From contig JAHREW010000001.1 in NCBI GenBank assembly GCA_020883125.1, positions 35,599-99,598 on the forward strand: a stretch of 64,000 bases of DNA, read 5' to 3'. Made by a program: the position numbers and the translations under genes. This DNA is from Microcoleus sp. CAWBG506 (GTDB lineage: Bacteria > Cyanobacteriota > Cyanobacteriia > Cyanobacteriales > Microcoleaceae). Below the pieces are notes generated by a model. The model searched no databases. It saw only the letters and a program-made list of their open reading frames with translations, and was not told the origin of the DNA. Positions 30,247 to 40,676 of this stretch are shown piece by piece. Within the stretch, counting starts at the first letter, position 1. Every line of letters starts with the position of its first letter.

Positions 30247-30732
30247 ATGGATTTAGATCTACAGATTCGATCTCTGATCGACAAAGCTCCCCCTGACGGT
30301 TCGACACCACAAATTCTAGAGGCGATCTCCCCGGCGCTACGATTACTTGCCCAACAGCTTGAGCATCTCGAATACTTTATTTTGCAAAACTTCGATCGAA
30401 GTTGGGCCATGACGGTTTTGAGCAATCTCAAGCAACCGGGGCGAGAGAAGAGGGTGATTTACGCTTGGAGTAATTTGAAAGATGCTTCCCAGGCTCCGGC
30501 TGCTGCGGGCGATCGTGTCTTGCCTGTATCGATACCTGTTACTCACATTTTATTTCAGATGCTAGCTCTCGAAGGTCTTGACAGTATTGTTTTTTTTGAA
30601 ACTCCGGGCAATCTCGAAGTCGGCACCCAAGTCAGTCGCGAGCAAGTGCAGAACTTAATTAATGTTTACTTGCAACAGTATCGATCGACTTTACTGTCAA
30701 ATTCTAGCAATCTCCCCCCGGATATCGCTTAG
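30247..30732 (+). CDS. Conserved cyanobacterial hypothetical protein
   Basis: 161-aa ORF with normal codon character divergent from hetZ. No family recognised. Confidence 0.6.
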   Translation: MDLDLQIRSLIDKAPPDGSTPQILEAISPALRLLAQQLEHLEYFILQNFDRSWAMTVLSNLKQPGREKRVIYAWSNLKDASQAPAAAGDRVLPVSIPVTHILFQMLALEGLDSIVFFETPGNLEVGTQVSREQVQNLINVYLQQYRSTLLSNSSNLPPDIA

Positions 30733-30892
30733 TTGGGAATTGGGAATTGGGAATTGTTCATGGGGCAACCCCCCAGCCCCCCAGGGGGGAAGGAATGGGG
30801 AATGGGGAATTGGCATTGGGCATTGGGCCGAAGAGCATTGCTCTCCCACTGTCCCCTCTTCCTTCTTCCTTCTTCCTTCTTCCTTCTTCCTT
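30733..30892. repeat. Low-complexity intergenic block with heptamers (TTGGGAA)x3 and (CTTCCTT)x5
   Basis: TTGGGAATTGGGAATTGGGAA at 30733-30753; CTTCCTT x5 at 30858-30892. Confidence 0.95.
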
Positions 30893-31864
30893 CTAATAAA
30901 GTCGGCTCAAAACGTACTCCGCCAAATCAATCAAAGCTTGGCGGGACTCTGAATGGGGCATGGATGCCAAGTATTGGACTGCTTTCTGTGCGTGATTTGT
31001 GGCTAATTCTCGCGATCTTGCTATACCTTGAGAATCTGCCACCAGTGCTAGGGCCTGCTCTAAATCTCCTTCTTGGGCAAACTCTCGTTCTATGAGAACT
31101 TCCAAGTAAGGCTTTTCTTCCAGGGCAAATAGTGCTGGTGCTGTCAGATTACCGCTGATCAAATCGGAACCGGCGGGTTTCCCCAAAGTTTCTGTTGAAG
31201 CGGTGAAATCTAATATATCATCTACTATTTGGAATGCCAAACCAATGTTGCGACCGTAGTTGTACAAATCGTCTGCTACTTCCGCTGAAACCTCGCTCAA
31301 ACAGCCCGCTGCTTTGGAGCTGTTGGCAATTAAAGAGGCTGTTTTGTAATAACTTTTTTCTAGGTACGCTTCGATCGACAAACTGGTATCAAACCCATTT
31401 AGTCCCTGTTGAATTTCTCCCTCTGCTAAATCCATAATCACTTCTGAAAGCAGTTTGACTACTGTCAGGTTGTCGAGATTTGCCAAATGCCAGGAGGATT
31501 GAGCAAACAGAAAATCTCCCGCCAATACTGCCACTCGATTGTTAAACCGACTGTGCACCGTCGGCACTCCCCGCCTGAGATCCGACTCGTCCACCACGTC
31601 GTCGTGGACTAGACTTGCCGTGTGGATCATTTCCGTGATTTCGGCGAGGCGACGGTGTTTTTCCGTGATTTCCCCATCGGGCATCGTCGCCTTGGCGACC
31701 AACAAGACTATTGCGGGTCTCACCCGTTTTCCCTTTGTGCCGAATAAGTATTCCGCAGCCGCGTACAAAATGGGATGACGGGCGCCCACTAACTGTTTCA
31801 AGTTTTCTGTCAACAGTCGCAGGTCTTCTTCAACCGAGGAAAATAGGAGAGTGCTAGAGATCAT
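30893..31864 (-). CDS. sds: Polyprenyl (solanesyl) diphosphate synthase
   Basis: Asp-rich motifs LVHDDVVDESDLRRG and QIVDDILDFT; GTKGKRVRPAIVLL. Confidence 0.9.
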   Translation of the reverse strand: MISSTLLFSSVEEDLRLLTENLKQLVGARHPILYAAAEYLFGTKGKRVRPAIVLLVAKATMPDGEITEKHRRLAEITEMIHTASLVHDDVVDESDLRRGVPTVHSRFNNRVAVLAGDFLFAQSSWHLANLDNLTVVKLLSEVIMDLAEGEIQQGLNGFDTSLSIEAYLEKSYYKTASLIANSSKAAGCLSEVSAEVADDLYNYGRNIGLAFQIVDDILDFTASTETLGKPAGSDLISGNLTAPALFALEEKPYLEVLIEREFAQEGDLEQALALVADSQGIARSRELATNHAQKAVQYLASMPHSESRQALIDLAEYVLSRLY

Positions 31865-32515
31865 GGATACGCCGACTCAAGCCGTAAAGTAACAAAATTT
31901 TACATATCATATCTTTATTTTAAGGTAATTCTCTGCGATCTGGAACAAAAATCTCTGCGATCGATAGCGATCGATCGTCTGTCATCAGCCACAAGTTATG
32001 GGGCTGAGGGTGAGCAGTAGCAGGCTACCAGAGACGTGACCCTATTGTATCGAATTGTTAAGGACTTTGGGGAAAAATCTTTAAATCCCATAAAACCTGT
32101 GCTATACTAAATATTAAGGATTTAAACAATTCCATACATTAAGCCTAGCTAAATCAGCAGGCAGCTTTAGAGTATCTGCAAGAGGTTGTTAGAGCCAGCC
32201 TTGTTAACCCGATCGCGACCAAAAACTGTGGCAAATATTTTATGCTCATGGGAGCAAAAAAAACACGAGTTAATGGTAGCGCATTGTATGTGTGCGGTAG
32301 CTCAAGGCAGCTAGAGTAGAATACTTTAGGCTGTTAAAGCATCAATAAAGCAGTAAATGATAGTGGATAGGGAAAGGTTTATTTTTCCCTAGCGCTTTAT
32401 ATGAAAAAGCAGCCTTTAGAGTCAAGGCGTTGTTTTGTGTGCTGGCTTAATGTAGTGGTTTTGAACCCGTCCTCCTCCTGTTTGACCTTCTCCTCCTCGA
32501 CTGGTGGCTCTAATT

Positions 32516-32674
32516 ATGATTTACCGTGATATTCCTCTAATTATTCCCATTCTGGCCACGGGCTATGTAATGACTATTTATTTACTGCTAATGTTGGCCG
32601 AACGCAGCGCTAAAATAACTCGACTGGGTGGGTGGCGCTTGCCGGAAGCTGAATCCCGAAGCACCGTGCGCTAA
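32516..32674 (+). CDS. Small predicted membrane protein, 52 aa (below the track cutoff)
   Basis: ATG...TAA encodes MIYRDIPLIIPILATGYVMTIYLLLMLAERSAKITRLGGWRLPEAESRSTVR, with one predicted TM segment. Confidence 0.45.
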   Translation: MIYRDIPLIIPILATGYVMTIYLLLMLAERSAKITRLGGWRLPEAESRSTVR

Positions 32675-32707
32675 GCTACGACTAAATAATTCTCCATAGT
32701 CAATTGA

Positions 32708-32745
32708 TAACCCTGCCTCTGTGCTGACATACAGAGGCAGGGTTA
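32708..32745. repeat. Strong inverted repeat downstream of the 52-aa ORF
   Basis: TAACCCTGCCTCTGT-GCTGACAT-ACAGAGGCAGGGTTA, 15-bp perfect stem with 8-nt loop and no U-tract. Confidence 0.92.
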
Positions 32746-32968
32746 TGATTAGATAGACTCCTAAAAATGATAAAATCCTAGTGGCCGAAACGGTGAAGAG
32801 CGCTATGCAGCAAATTATAAAAGCTAACATCTACTAATAAGTTTGTATTAATTTTCGCGGACGCCTGCATCTCTACCCAGGTTTGCCCATGTCAACCTTA
32901 GTTTTTGATACGCATAACTTGCCAAAAGAGGCGATCGACCCCCCACACCAAGGGCGGGCGACACACTC

Positions 32969-34996
32969 TTGAATAAGGCGGTCACGATGATTAAGACCCC
33001 AGACAGTTATATTTTAATCGATCAACAGCCACAATTGCTGGGTATGTTTAGAAAAAACGATATTGTAAAAACAATTGCTAGCAAAATACCTCTTTTAGAT
33101 GTGGCTATTTCTGAGGTCATAATTCACAAGCAAATTGTCCTTGACTTGGTGCAGCAGCAACCTATCGGGCGCTTGGTGGTATACGAGGCGACGGAATATT
33201 TAACCAGGCTTGTGATGCAAAGTACCTTGCAGCCAACCTTAGATCCACCAGAAATGCAAGGGAAGGTTGAGGTTTTGCAGCCCATAGTTGCCGAAAAAAA
33301 CCAGGAGTCGATCGCAGTGAACGAACAATTGCAAAAAGAAACGATCCCAAGCCGAGAAATAGCAGAAGAGTTACGGCTGTTAAATGAAAATTTGGAAGCA
33401 CAAATTAAGCAGCGAACTTTAGAATTAATCAGTGCCAACAATCAATTGAAAGCCGAAATACAAGAGCGTGCCGCTGCCGAAGCAGAAGTGCGACGTCTCA
33501 ATGCCGAACTCGAACAACGAGTCCGGGAACGCACCGCTGAGCTAGCATTTAGCAACGAAAAATTGCACCAAGAAATTAACGATCGCCAATTGCTGGAAGC
33601 AAAATTGCACTTTTCTGAAAATAAAGTCCGCGCGGTGTTTGAAGCGATGACAGACATCGTACTCGTCCTCGATAGCCAAGGGAATATAGAAGTTTTGCCG
33701 ACCAATACGGCGGGGTTTTCCGAAGCAGATAGCGATATTGTCAGCCTCACAATAGAACATTTTTTTGACGACGAAAACCCCGATGATTGGTGGATGTTAA
33801 TTCAACAAGTTTTAGAGACGGAGCAAACACTTAATTTCGACTACAGCTTCACAGTTGGCGATCGCGAACTGTGGTTTACGGCCTGTATTTCTATGTTTTC
33901 CAAAGATGCGGTTATTTGGGTAGCCCGCAATATTAGCGATCGCAAACTAGCGGAGTCAGTTTTATCAAAAAGAAATGAAGAACTCGCTAACACTCTTCAA
34001 GAACTCAAGCGCACCCAAAAAGAACTGGTTCAATCGGAAAAAATGGCTGCTTTGGGACAACTAATAGCCGGAGTTGCTCACGAAATCAATTCTCCTTTGG
34101 GTGCGATTCGATCGTCTGTGCAGAATATCGGCGAATTCTGGGCAGAAAATCTGGCTCAGTTGCCAAAATTTTTCCAGCAACTGTCCCTAGAACGCCTGGA
34201 GGATTTCTTTGCTCTACTCCACAGATCCAGCCAAGAACAAGATACATTATCTAGCAAAGAAAAACGTCAATTAAAAAAAGCAGTACAACGCCAGTTAGAA
34301 ACCGAAGGAATTGAAAGTGCTGACAGCCTTGCCTGTACTTTATTGGATATCGGTATTGGCAGTGACATAGCACCTTTTTTAGATTTATTTCAAGCTCCTG
34401 ATAGCCACCAAATTTTACAAACAGCTTATCAATTTGCTACAGTACAAAAAAGCACTAAAAATATCGCGACAGCGATAGATAGGGCGGCGAAAATAGTCTT
34501 TGCTTTAAAAAGCTACGCTCGCTATGACCAATCGGGTAGCAAGGTCATCGCTAAGATCACCGACGGTATAGAAACTGTATTGACCCTTTACCATTATCAA
34601 ATCAAACACGGAGTAGAAGTAATTAGAAACTATGATACTAATTTACCTTCTGTGTTATGCTATCCTGATGAACTAAATCAAGTGTGGACGAATTTAGTTC
34701 ACAATGCTTTACAAGCCATGGATAATAAAGGAGTGTTAAAAATTGATGTCAAGTACCGAAATAATGCAGTCTCAGTTAGCATTACCGACAGTGGTAAAGG
34801 CATTCCCCCAGAAATCATGCCCAGAATTTTCGAGCCTTTCTTCACCACTAAACCTCCTGGGGAAGGTAGTGGCTTGGGATTGGATATAGTGATGAAAATT
34901 ATTCACAAACATGAAGGTAAACTGCAAGTAGAAAGTGTACCGGGTAAAACGACATTTAGTGTATCCTTACCAGTGCCAACCATTGACGGTAATTAA
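32969..34996 (+). CDS. Sensor histidine kinase (short CBS-like N-terminus, coiled coil, PAS, HisKA with long insert, HATPase)
   Basis: H-box MAALGQLIAGVAHEINSPLGAIR; ITDSGKGIPPEIMPRIFEPFFTTKPPGEGSGLGL. Confidence 0.9.
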   Translation: MNKAVTMIKTPDSYILIDQQPQLLGMFRKNDIVKTIASKIPLLDVAISEVIIHKQIVLDLVQQQPIGRLVVYEATEYLTRLVMQSTLQPTLDPPEMQGKVEVLQPIVAEKNQESIAVNEQLQKETIPSREIAEELRLLNENLEAQIKQRTLELISANNQLKAEIQERAAAEAEVRRLNAELEQRVRERTAELAFSNEKLHQEINDRQLLEAKLHFSENKVRAVFEAMTDIVLVLDSQGNIEVLPTNTAGFSEADSDIVSLTIEHFFDDENPDDWWMLIQQVLETEQTLNFDYSFTVGDRELWFTACISMFSKDAVIWVARNISDRKLAESVLSKRNEELANTLQELKRTQKELVQSEKMAALGQLIAGVAHEINSPLGAIRSSVQNIGEFWAENLAQLPKFFQQLSLERLEDFFALLHRSSQEQDTLSSKEKRQLKKAVQRQLETEGIESADSLACTLLDIGIGSDIAPFLDLFQAPDSHQILQTAYQFATVQKSTKNIATAIDRAAKIVFALKSYARYDQSGSKVIAKITDGIETVLTLYHYQIKHGVEVIRNYDTNLPSVLCYPDELNQVWTNLVHNALQAMDNKGVLKIDVKYRNNAVSVSITDSGKGIPPEIMPRIFEPFFTTKPPGEGSGLGLDIVMKIIHKHEGKLQVESVPGKTTFSVSLPVPTIDGN

Positions 34997-35055
34997 GGAT
35001 CCAAAACTTTCCTGGCAAATCCACAATTTTCATAAAATCACAGGGATAAAAGTTT

Positions 35056-35457
35056 ATGAGAAAACCAGTAATTTTGTGTGTTGACGATGAAATAGTTGTT
35101 TTAAACAGTTTAAAAATTCAATTAAAAAAAGAATTTGGAGATACTTACCTTTATGAAATAGCAGAAAATGCAGATGAAGCTATGGAAATCATTCAGGAAA
35201 TTGAAGAAGAAGCCGAAGAAAGTCATATTTTGGTAATCGTATCTGACTGGTTAATGCCCGGTATTAAAGGAGATGAATTTCTGATAGATGTTCACAAAAA
35301 ATATCCGAAGATTGTGAAGGTAATCTTGACAGGTCAAGCCGACGCAGTAGCCATAGAAAGGGTAAAAAAACAAGCAAATTTGCACCAATGTTTGTATAAA
35401 CCCTGGGATGGCAAAGAATTAGTAGAAATAATAAAATCTGGTTTAGCAAAAGCATGA
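35056..35457 (+). CDS. Single-domain response regulator
   Basis: ILCVDDE...IVSDWLMPGIKGDEFL...VILTGQAD...YKPWD. Confidence 0.92.
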   Translation: MRKPVILCVDDEIVVLNSLKIQLKKEFGDTYLYEIAENADEAMEIIQEIEEEAEESHILVIVSDWLMPGIKGDEFLIDVHKKYPKIVKVILTGQADAVAIERVKKQANLHQCLYKPWDGKELVEIIKSGLAKA

Positions 35458-38400
35458 ACAACAAACCTGTGATTATTTGTGTCGATGACGAACCTATAAT
35501 CCTTGAAAGTTTAAAAATTGAGTTAAAAAAAGCCCTCGGAGAAGAACATTTATTAGAAACTGCTGAAGGTGGTGAAGATGCTTTGGAGTTGGCGGAGGAA
35601 CTGCTCGCAGAGGGAAGTGAAATTGTGGCGGTGATTTCCGACTATTTGATGCCTAATATCAAAGGGGACGAGTTACTAAAACAGATTCACCGCATTTCAC
35701 CAAAAACTATCAAAATTATGCTGACAGGACAAGCAGACCTAGAAGCAGTAGCGAATACTATTAAACACGCCAAATTGTACCGCTACATAGCGAAACCTTG
35801 GCAGTCAGAAGACTTGAAGTTGACCGTAAAAGAAGCGATTAATAGCTATTTTATGGAAAAACAATTAGCGGAACAAAACACTAAATTACAAAAATTAAAT
35901 CAAGAATTAGAAAGTTTAGTTGAAGAACGGACTACACAATTGCGTTTTTCGGAAGAAAAGTTCGCTAAAGCTTTTCGTTCTTCTCCTAATCCAATTACCC
36001 TTACCAGACTTAAAGATGGCAGCCACCTGGAAATCAATGATGCTTTTTGCCAAACCATAGGTTATTCGACAGCCGAAATTATTGGTCGAACTGCAATTGA
36101 TTTGAATATTTGGGTCAGCCAAGAAGCCCGAATAAAATTATTTTTGATGTTACAAGAAAAAGAAATAGTGCGTAACTATGAGTTTAATTTTAGAACTAAA
36201 ACAGGTGAAATAAGGACGGCTTTATTGTCAGCAGAAATTATTGAAATTAATCACGAAACCTGCGTGATTTCTGTCAGTCAGGATATTAGCGAGCGCAAAT
36301 TAGCAGAAGAAAAACTCCGGGCTTTAGCTACTTCTCTCGCCGCAGCCCAAAGACTCGCCCACGTCGGCAATTGGGAATGGGATTTGTCCACAAATACAAC
36401 TATTTGGTCAGAAGAATTATCCCGGATTTTTGGTCTGGATTCAAGCCAGCCAGCACCCACACTAGCTGAGTTTGCTCAATACGTTCATCCCGACGATCTA
36501 GAAAAGTGGCAAAGCGGGATAAATGCTGCGATGACTACCGGGGAACCATACACGTTGGAATATCGAATTTTGCAGCCGGAATCAATAATTACCGATGGTA
36601 ATTTACCTTCCCAAACAAATCAAGGAAGCTTCATTCGCTACATCGAAGCCAGGGGAGAACCTGTGGTAAACCAGCAAGGACAAGTGACAAAGATATTCAC
36701 AACATTGATGGATATTACTCTGCGCAAGTTGGCAGAAATAGCCCTGGTTGAAAGTGAAGAAAAATATCGGAACTTAGTCGAAACTTCGCAAGATATCATT
36801 TGGTCTTGCGATGCGACAGGACACCTTACTTTTGTCAATCAAGCGGTAAAACAGATTTATGGTTATGAGCCTGAAGAAATGATTGGTTGTTCTTTTAGCG
36901 ATTTTTTTGCACCGGGATCAACAGCTCCCGATCTGGAAATTCAGCAGTATTTATTGAGTGGTAATTCAGTATTTCAGTATGAAAGTATTGTATTAGGAAA
37001 AGATGGGAAAATAATTGATATAAATACCAAGGCGATAGCCCATTTAAACTCGGAAGGAAATGTTATCGGTGCGACAGGTACTGCCAGTGATATTACGGAA
37101 AGAAAACAAGCAGAAATAACTTTGCGACAAGCAAAAGAAGAAGCGGACAGAGCCAATAAAGCCAAAAGTGAGTTTCTCTCGAATATGAGTCATGAATTGC
37201 GTACTCCTCTCAACGCGATTCTGGGTTTCAGTCAACTGCTATCTCGCGACACAGGCTTGGGTGAAGAGCAACAGCAATACTTAGGTATTGTCATCCGCAG
37301 TGCGGAACATTTGCTGATTTTAATTAATAATATTCTGCAAATGTCAAAAATTGAAGTGGGGCTGGTGACGCTTAACAACAGCACTTTTGACCTGCAAAAA
37401 ATGCTAAATAATACAGAAGAAATGTTGATAATCCAAGCACAAAAAAAAGGATTGCAGTTTATTTTTGATGGTGCACCAAATTTACCTAAGTATATAGAAA
37501 CAGACGAGAGTAAATTGCGCCAAGTTTTGATTAATATTATTGGTAATGCACTCAAGTTCACCTCGGAAGGTGGGGTAAATTTAAGGGTGAAACATGAGGT
37601 TTTCAACAGCGGGCATACACTTACTCATTCACCAGAAATTAAGAATTGCTGTTTGCTATTTGAAGTAGAGGACACTGGACCGGGAATTTCTCCTGAAGAG
37701 ATGGACAGTTTATTTAAACCTTTTGCACAAACAGAAAGCGGGAGAAAAGCTCAAGAAGGAACAGGTTTGGGCTTGCCAATCAGCAAACAGTTTGTGAATT
37801 TAATGGGAGGGGAAATGAGTGTGGTGAGCACTGTGGGTGAGGGCAGCATTTTTAAGTTTGATATTAAAGTTTCTCTCCCCAATACAGTGGAAATTCAGAT
37901 GACCCAAACAGCTCGTCGTGTCGTCGGTATCGAGCCCGGACAGCCGGAATACCGAATTTTAGCTGTTGACGATCGCCTGGAAAGTCGCTTATTGCTGGTG
38001 AGAATGCTTTCATCTTTGGGTTTTGTTGTCCGGGAAGCGGAAAATGGGGTTGAGGCGATCGATGTTTGGTCGAGTTGGGAACCTCATCTGATTTGGATGG
38101 ATATGCGGATGCCGGTGATGGATGGTTATGAAGCTACGAAACGGATCAAAGCGCATTTGAAGGGTCAAGCCACCGTAATTATTGCTTTGACGGCTAGTGC
38201 TTTTGATGAAGAGCGATCGGTGATTTTGTCTGTGGGTTGCGATGATTTTGTCGCGAAGCCTTTTCGAGAACAGGTGATTCTGGAAAAGATTGCAAAATAT
38301 CTGGGAGTCCGCTATGTTTACGATCGCGAACTTGCGGGTAATTCTCACGGTAGTCAGTTTGCTGGGGGTTTGTTTACTGGTGAAATGGGTGAAAATGAAA

Positions 38401-38639
38401 ATATGGGAACAGCGGATTTACCTTTTACGCTGAGTGCTTCGTCCTTTGAAGTGATGCCTGGTGAATGGATTGATGAATTGTATGAGGCGGCGGAAGAAGT
38501 GGACAATGATTGGATTTTCCGGTTAATTTTGGCTATTCCTCCTATTCATGCTAATTTCGGCAGCGCGATCGCAGAATTGGCTAATAACTTCCGGTGCGAT
38601 CGGATTATTGATTTAATTGAAGAATTTAGAAATTATTAA
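35454..38639 (+). CDS. Hybrid histidine kinase: REC - PAS x3 - HisKA/HATPase - REC - C-terminal helical module
   Basis: IICVDDEPI...VISDYLMPNIKGDE; H-box FLSNMSHELRTPLNAILG; REC LIWMDMRMPVMDG; ATGA overlap with the previous gene. Confidence 0.93.
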   Translation: MNNKPVIICVDDEPIILESLKIELKKALGEEHLLETAEGGEDALELAEELLAEGSEIVAVISDYLMPNIKGDELLKQIHRISPKTIKIMLTGQADLEAVANTIKHAKLYRYIAKPWQSEDLKLTVKEAINSYFMEKQLAEQNTKLQKLNQELESLVEERTTQLRFSEEKFAKAFRSSPNPITLTRLKDGSHLEINDAFCQTIGYSTAEIIGRTAIDLNIWVSQEARIKLFLMLQEKEIVRNYEFNFRTKTGEIRTALLSAEIIEINHETCVISVSQDISERKLAEEKLRALATSLAAAQRLAHVGNWEWDLSTNTTIWSEELSRIFGLDSSQPAPTLAEFAQYVHPDDLEKWQSGINAAMTTGEPYTLEYRILQPESIITDGNLPSQTNQGSFIRYIEARGEPVVNQQGQVTKIFTTLMDITLRKLAEIALVESEEKYRNLVETSQDIIWSCDATGHLTFVNQAVKQIYGYEPEEMIGCSFSDFFAPGSTAPDLEIQQYLLSGNSVFQYESIVLGKDGKIIDINTKAIAHLNSEGNVIGATGTASDITERKQAEITLRQAKEEADRANKAKSEFLSNMSHELRTPLNAILGFSQLLSRDTGLGEEQQQYLGIVIRSAEHLLILINNILQMSKIEVGLVTLNNSTFDLQKMLNNTEEMLIIQAQKKGLQFIFDGAPNLPKYIETDESKLRQVLINIIGNALKFTSEGGVNLRVKHEVFNSGHTLTHSPEIKNCCLLFEVEDTGPGISPEEMDSLFKPFAQTESGRKAQEGTGLGLPISKQFVNLMGGEMSVVSTVGEGSIFKFDIKVSLPNTVEIQMTQTARRVVGIEPGQPEYRILAVDDRLESRLLLVRMLSSLGFVVREAENGVEAIDVWSSWEPHLIWMDMRMPVMDGYEATKRIKAHLKGQATVIIALTASAFDEERSVILSVGCDDFVAKPFREQVILEKIAKYLGVRYVYDRELAGNSHGSQFAGGLFTGEMGENENMGTADLPFTLSASSFEVMPGEWIDELYEAAEEVDNDWIFRLILAIPPIHANFGSAIAELANNFRCDRIIDLIEEFRNY

Positions 38640-38735
38640 AATTAGAAATATGCCAGAATAATTACAGCTTGTGCTAGGATATCAAATTGAAAACTTTTTT
38701 AAAATCAGCAATCTCACAACAAAAATTAACAATCG

Positions 38736-40676
38736 ATGACTAAAAATATTACCAAAGAAAATAGAGGCAACATATTAATTGTTGACGACACTCCAGAAAA
38801 TTTGCAAGTTTTATCAGCCACACTGTTAGATCGCGGATATAAAGTTCGGGGTGTAATCAATGGTAAAATGGCAATTAGAGCTGCAAAATCTGGTTCTCCC
38901 GATCTAATTTTACTCGATATCAAAATGCCGGAGATGAACGGCTACGAAGTCTGTGCTCAACTCAAAGCCGATGGGCAAACATCAGAAATTCCGGTGATTT
39001 TTATTAGCGCTTTAGATGAAGTTTTAGATAAACTCAAAGCATTTCAAATTGGTGGAGTGGATTACATCACCAAACCGTTTCAGGTTGAAGAAGTTTTAGC
39101 AAGAGTTGAACACCAACTGACTATAAAAAGACTACAAAAAGAAATAATTTATCGCAATAATCAACTGCAAAAAGAAATAGTTGAACGCAAAAAAGCCGAA
39201 GAACAAGCAGCCGCAGCTTCTCAAGCAAAAAGTCAATTTGTTGCCAATATGAGCCACGAATTAAGGACTCCCCTGAATGCGATTCTGGGTTTTACTCAAG
39301 TAATGAGTCGTGATTCTTTACTGAGTAATGAAAATATAGAAAATCTCAGAATCATTAACCGTAGCGGTCAACATTTGCTGGAATTAATTAATGATGTTTT
39401 AGACTTGTCAAAAATTGAAGCTGGGATAGTTGCTTTAGATGAAAGTAGTTTTGATTTGTATCAAGCTTTAGACACTTTGGAAGAGATGTTTCAAATCAAA
39501 GCTGAAACTAAGAATTTGCACCTCAAATTTTCCGTGGAATCCCAGGTTCCCCAATATATTAAAACCGATGAAAAAAAACTACGTGTCTGCTTAATTAATC
39601 TGCTGGGAAATTCCATAAAATTTACTGAAAACGGTGGTGAGATTTTGCTAAGAGTGGCTCTGGCAACTGTTCCATTCCAATCAGTAGAAACAGAAATTGA
39701 TTGTAACTCGATTTCCAACGAACGATGTGTAATATTTTTTGAGGTTCAAGACACTGGAGTTGGCATAGCAGCCGAAGAAATGGATACTTTATTTAATGCT
39801 TTTGTGCAAACAGAAGCTGGGAAAAAATCGGCTGACGGCACGGGTTTGGGGTTAAATATTACCAAAAAATACGTGGAAATTATGGGAGGTAATATTGAAG
39901 TAAGTAGTATTTTAGGTGAGGGAACTACTTTTAAATTTAATATTAAACTCTGTGCGGTGGCTCCCTCGGAAGTAAATATCACGAGATTGCAACGGGTGCT
40001 GGGGCTAGAACCAGAGCAGCGAATTTATCGAATTTTAGCAGTGGATGATAATACTGAAAATCGGCTGCTGCTAATTAAAATGCTCGAACCCATTGGCTTT
40101 GAAGTCAGAGAAGCTGAAAATGGTAGACAAGCAATTGAAATCTGGGAAAGTTGGCAGCCGGATTTAATCTGGCTGGATACGCGAATGCCAGTAATGAATG
40201 GTTTTGAAGCTGTGGCTGAAATTAGAGCTAGGGAGAAAAATACTCGATCGCATACTGTAGTTATTGCTCTGACTGCTAGCATTTTTGAGGAAAGAAGAGG
40301 CGAAATTATCGCAGCAGGCTGCGACGATTTTGTACGTAAACCTTTTCAAGAACAAATCATTTTTGACAAAATTGCTCACTATTTGGGAGTGCGCTATATT
40401 TATCAAGAGTTGTCTATACCTTTTGGGGTGGGGGGGAGGCGTTATTTGAACGGCGAAAAACCAGATTCATTTTTTTTACCACTGCTGGCAGAGATGCCAA
40501 AAAGTTGGTTAGAGGAACTGGACGAGGCTGCTAATGATGTTAATGAAGAGTTGGTGATTCAAGTTGTCGATCGCATTTCCGAAAGTCATCCAACTTTAGC
40601 GAATGCTTTAAAGGATTTACTTGAGGATTACCGACTTGACAAAATAGTGAATTTAACTCAATCAATTTTAGAATAA
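38736..40676 (+). CDS. Hybrid histidine kinase: REC - HisKA/HATPase - REC - C-terminal helical module
   Basis: ILIVDDTPENLQVL; H-box FVANMSHELRTPLNAILG; REC LIWLDTRMPVMNG. Confidence 0.93.
   Translation: MTKNITKENRGNILIVDDTPENLQVLSATLLDRGYKVRGVINGKMAIRAAKSGSPDLILLDIKMPEMNGYEVCAQLKADGQTSEIPVIFISALDEVLDKLKAFQIGGVDYITKPFQVEEVLARVEHQLTIKRLQKEIIYRNNQLQKEIVERKKAEEQAAAASQAKSQFVANMSHELRTPLNAILGFTQVMSRDSLLSNENIENLRIINRSGQHLLELINDVLDLSKIEAGIVALDESSFDLYQALDTLEEMFQIKAETKNLHLKFSVESQVPQYIKTDEKKLRVCLINLLGNSIKFTENGGEILLRVALATVPFQSVETEIDCNSISNERCVIFFEVQDTGVGIAAEEMDTLFNAFVQTEAGKKSADGTGLGLNITKKYVEIMGGNIEVSSILGEGTTFKFNIKLCAVAPSEVNITRLQRVLGLEPEQRIYRILAVDDNTENRLLLIKMLEPIGFEVREAENGRQAIEIWESWQPDLIWLDTRMPVMNGFEAVAEIRAREKNTRSHTVVIALTASIFEERRGEIIAAGCDDFVRKPFQEQIIFDKIAHYLGVRYIYQELSIPFGVGGRRYLNGEKPDSFFLPLLAEMPKSWLEELDEAANDVNEELVIQVVDRISESHPTLANALKDLLEDYRLDKIVNLTQSILE

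Noticed and set aside
32588-32830. 80-aa minus-strand hydrophobic ORF
   Set aside because: Overlaps the 52-aa plus ORF and the 15-bp hairpin. Hydrophobicity may come from AT-rich sequence. No RBS support.
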